From positions 62,001 to 126,000 of the forward strand of contig PABB01000075.1 of NCBI GenBank assembly GCA_002702655.1: a stretch of 64,000 nucleotides of DNA. Reading direction: 5' to 3'. Shown in pieces: positions 62,118 through 64,000 of the stretch. Position 1 is the first letter of the stretch, and every line of letters starts with the position of its first letter. Source of the DNA: Planctomycetaceae bacterium. Its GTDB lineage: Bacteria; Planctomycetota; Planctomycetia; Pirellulales; Lacipirellulaceae. The notes beneath the pieces were generated by a model. The model was not told where the DNA came from, did not search any database, and saw nothing but the letters and a program-made list of their open reading frames with translations. A program made the position numbers and the translations under genes.

Positions 62118-62924
62118 GTGACGGATCTCGATTTGCTACTGGGCGGCGGCGGGCGCGACGCCGCTCGGCATAATGCCGCCGCGTGGGATCGACTCGCACG
62201 GAAAGGCGCCGCCTTGGCGCGGCCCGCTACGGACGACGAGTTCGCCGCTCCCCTGGCCGTGCTGGACCCGTTGGGTTGGCTCGGCGACGTGCGCGGCCAG
62301 CGTCTACTGTGTCTGGCCGCCGGCGGCGGCCGGCAAAGCGCTCTCTACGCGGCCGCCGGCGCGGTCGTGACGGTGGTCGACGCCAGCAGCGAGATGTTGG
62401 CGCTCGATCGACGCGTGGCGCGCGACCGCGGCCTGTCGGTCCGCGTGATCCAGGCGTCGATGGAGTCGTTGCCGATGCTTGCCGCGGGCGAGTTTGACGC
62501 GGTGGTGCAGCCTGTCAGCACTTGCTATGTACCCGACGTGCAGCCCGTGTTTCGCGAGGTTGCGCGCGTGTTGCGCCCCGGCGGCGTTTATGTGAGCCAG
62601 CACAAATCGCCGGTCAACTTGCAGGCCACGCTGACGCCGGGGCCGCAGGGCTATGCCCTGGTCGAGCCCTACTATCGCCAGGGGCCGCTGCCGGCGGCAA
62701 GCGTCGCGGGCAGCCGGCTGCGCGAGTCGGGGACGCGCGAGTTCTTGCATCGCCTGGAGGAATTGATCGGCGGCGTGTGTCGTGCGGGCTTTGTCATCGA
62801 AGACTTCGTCGAGCCCGTGCACGCGCAGCGGGATGCCGCTGTCGGCAGCCACGGTCATCGCGGACAGTACGTCGCGCCGTACGTTCGGATCAAGGCGCGT
62901 CGCCGCAGTGAACTTGAGCGGTAG
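62118..62924 (+). CDS. Class I SAM-dependent methyltransferase
   Basis: The 268-residue protein starts at a GTG at 62118 (MTDLDLLLGGGGRDAARHNA) or at a GTG at 62079. SAM-binding motif I is LLCLAAGGGRQSALYAAAGA, followed by the acidic end of strand 2 in VVTVVDASSEMLALDRRVAR, motif III in DAVVQPVSTCYVPDVQPVFR and the post-motif REVARVLRPGGVYVSQHKSP. This is the Methyltransf_11 class that methylates small molecules; the target is unknown. It overlaps the membrane protein on the other strand by 35 bases at the 3' end. Confidence 0.9.
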   Translation: MTDLDLLLGGGGRDAARHNAAAWDRLARKGAALARPATDDEFAAPLAVLDPLGWLGDVRGQRLLCLAAGGGRQSALYAAAGAVVTVVDASSEMLALDRRVARDRGLSVRVIQASMESLPMLAAGEFDAVVQPVSTCYVPDVQPVFREVARVLRPGGVYVSQHKSPVNLQATLTPGPQGYALVEPYYRQGPLPAASVAGSRLRESGTREFLHRLEELIGGVCRAGFVIEDFVEPVHAQRDAAVGSHGHRGQYVAPYVRIKARRRSELER

Positions 62925-63705
62925 CTGTAGATGCCGGCTCGGCAGTTTCCGTTCTGGTTGGCGCCGTTTCAGCCATCAGACAGGCTACGCAAACGCCGGC
63001 GTACGCGAGCGCGGCGGCTAGCGTGGATTGCTCATGAAGCCTTTCATGGAAAAGCTTGAGAGTTACGGACGCGAAGCCTATCGCCAGAAGCAGCCCGGCG
63101 ATTGCTAAGAGCGGCTTCCCGAAACGTCTCGCTTGTGTCGCCTGAAATCCGCGGAGCGCTAGCGCAAGTGCGGCGCCCGCGTAGACCGAATACCCAATCC
63201 AGGTCGCCGCTTCGTCGCTTTGTAGCAGTTCGGCGAAACGTCCGAAGCGCGCAGCCACGGCGGCGGCCGCGACGACAATGGTCCAGCCGAACATTTCGAT
63301 CACCGGGAAGCGTGGCGCCTTGGCGCGACGAGTTCGAAAGTAGCCCACCAGCAGTCCCGCGAAGGTGGCGCCGATTGCGGCGGCGATGGCCGTCATGGCG
63401 ACCGCGGCCAGGACGCGCGGCCACTCGCCGGAGTCAATCTGCCCGTTGACGATCAGTTGAATCGTGGAGGTGAAGACGCAGACGGCGACGATGAACGTGC
63501 CCGCCCGAGCGAGTCGGTGCATCGTGCCAACGCTGAGATAGGCTCCTGCGAAAAAGACCTCTCCCACGATAATTCCGGCGAGGATGTGGTGGACCGTGCT
63601 TGAATGTCCGTGCGTCGACGCTCCAAAGACCGCAGCCACCGCCGCGACCGCAGCGGATGCTGCGACAAACAGCCAAGTCACCGGTCGTTCGCGAAATGTG
63701 GGCAT
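62890..63705 (-). CDS. Integral membrane protein of unknown function
   Basis: The 271-residue protein starts at the ATG at 63705 (MPTFRERPVTWLFVAASAAV). It has about eight membrane helices, e.g. VHHILAGIIVGEVFFAGAYL, VLAAVAMTAIAAAIGATFAG, VIEMFGWTIVVAAAAVAARF, YAGAALALALRGFQ and PLLAIAGLLLAIGFASVTLK, linked by short loops with few charges. The end is hydrophilic (APTRTETAEPAST). I do not recognise a family, and no cofactor-binding motifs are evident beyond HGHSSTVHHI near residue 32, whose histidines might bind metal. It is convergent with the methyltransferase gene. Confidence 0.78.
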   Translation of the reverse strand: MPTFRERPVTWLFVAASAAVAAVAAVFGASTHGHSSTVHHILAGIIVGEVFFAGAYLSVGTMHRLARAGTFIVAVCVFTSTIQLIVNGQIDSGEWPRVLAAVAMTAIAAAIGATFAGLLVGYFRTRRAKAPRFPVIEMFGWTIVVAAAAVAARFGRFAELLQSDEAATWIGYSVYAGAALALALRGFQATQARRFGKPLLAIAGLLLAIGFASVTLKLFHERLHEQSTLAAALAYAGVCVACLMAETAPTRTETAEPASTATAQVHCGDAP

Positions 63706-63783
63706 GTGTCAACTCTACCACGCGCGGGAGGGCGAGGGGCAACTTGCGGCGACCGTGCCTGCAATCTCGCCTCTCAACAGCAA

Positions 63784-63862
63784 TAGCCGGCGGTCTACGA
63801 CCGCCGCCGTCATTGCGGGTCATCCATGTGAGTGGTCTCCGGCGGCCGTAGGCCGCCGGCTA
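63784..63862. repeat. 23-bp inverted repeat, TAGCCGGCGG type
   Basis: 63784-63806 and 63840-63862 are reverse complements with two mismatches in 23. A partial copy of the GCGGGAGGGCGAGG unit (63724-63740) lies nearby, so two repeat families meet here. Confidence 0.85.
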
Positions 63863-63885
63863 GGGGGGCGGGGGCAGCGTGCCCC

Positions 63886-64000
63886 TTATGCCGGCGGCGG
63901 CGTTGTCAGCTTGGGCTTCTTGGGCGACAATGGTGGGTTCTTGCCGAGGGCGCGGGTCCTTGGCCCCTGGATGGACCGTCCCGTTTGACCCTCGCTGCCG
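63886..64000 (-). CDS. 3' end of a gene leaving the window
   Basis: On the minus strand, one frame is open from the right edge for 37 codons and stops at TAA (63888-63886). The predicted tail GRSIQGPRTRALGKNPPLSP followed by KKPKLTTPPPA is proline- and lysine-rich, like an unstructured C-terminal tail of a larger protein. It may instead be chance, as the stretch is short. Confidence 0.4.
   Translation of the reverse strand, partial: GSEGQTGRSIQGPRTRALGKNPPLSPKKPKLTTPPPA

Noticed and set aside
63584-63988. Open frame of 134 codons on the plus strand at the right edge
   Set aside because: It overlaps the start of the minus-strand membrane protein and runs through an inverted repeat; no domain.

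Overview
The window is about 64 kb of GC-rich chromosomal DNA from a planctomycete, most likely of the Pirellulales group. The evidence is the gene content: two surface proteins with dockerin-like repeats and PEP-CTERM tails, a pseudopilin-like DUF1559 protein with the H-X9-DG signature, a BBP7-type outer-membrane barrel protein, a giant protein ending in a PVC-type cytochrome c domain, an LptD-like outer-membrane protein, a topoisomerase VI gene pair, and many intergenic inverted repeats of the kind scattered through planctomycete genomes. I see no tRNA, rRNA, CRISPR array, prophage or transposase.

Layout. Positions 1-16417 are all on the minus strand: a partial uroporphyrinogen-III synthase (open at the left edge), a cytidylate-kinase-like protein, a NIPSNAP protein, a large MscS channel, RNase E/G followed by ribosomal protein L21 with a clear terminator, and a phosphotransfer cluster (hpf, ptsN, HPr, enzyme I) with no sugar permease, which looks regulatory. 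A large membrane-anchored protein of unknown role follows. Positions 17059-24505 hold a TPR protein, the BBP7 protein, an orphan ParA, two small unknown proteins, and an aroB-dprA pair overlapping by four bases. Positions 24506-29456 hold an ECF sigma factor with a long leader, an anti-sigma-like protein fused to a DUF1559-like domain, and a lamin-tail/PEP-CTERM protein.

Positions 29562-39521 are the accessory part. A five-component oligopeptide ABC transporter (binding protein, two permeases, fused double ATPase) on the minus strand is interrupted by a GxxExxY gene flanked by inverted repeats. Beyond the ATPase gene lies a patchy segment (DKNYY lipoprotein, small membrane protein, unknown proteins), bounded by a displaced 100-bp copy of the ATPase gene's 3' end and by two copies of a 100-bp repeat. 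This looks like an island inserted at the end of the gene.

Positions 39929-57902 hold the PVC-heme protein, two small secreted proteins, topoisomerase VI subunits B and A, an Uma2-family protein, a GH43 glycosidase, diacylglycerol kinase, LptD with a good promoter, an MMPL transporter and a DUF2585 membrane protein. Positions 57920-64000 hold a beta-helix protein and, divergent from it, a consensus promoter driving a cobalamin riboswitch in front of a DUF1559 gene and a beta-propeller/PEP-CTERM gene that ends in a terminator. The last genes are a methyltransferase, a membrane protein and the 3' end of a gene leaving the window.

The three observations I would follow first are the B12-riboswitch-controlled surface-protein pair, the island at the 3' end of the ABC ATPase gene, and the inverted-repeat-flanked GxxExxY cassette inside the same operon.
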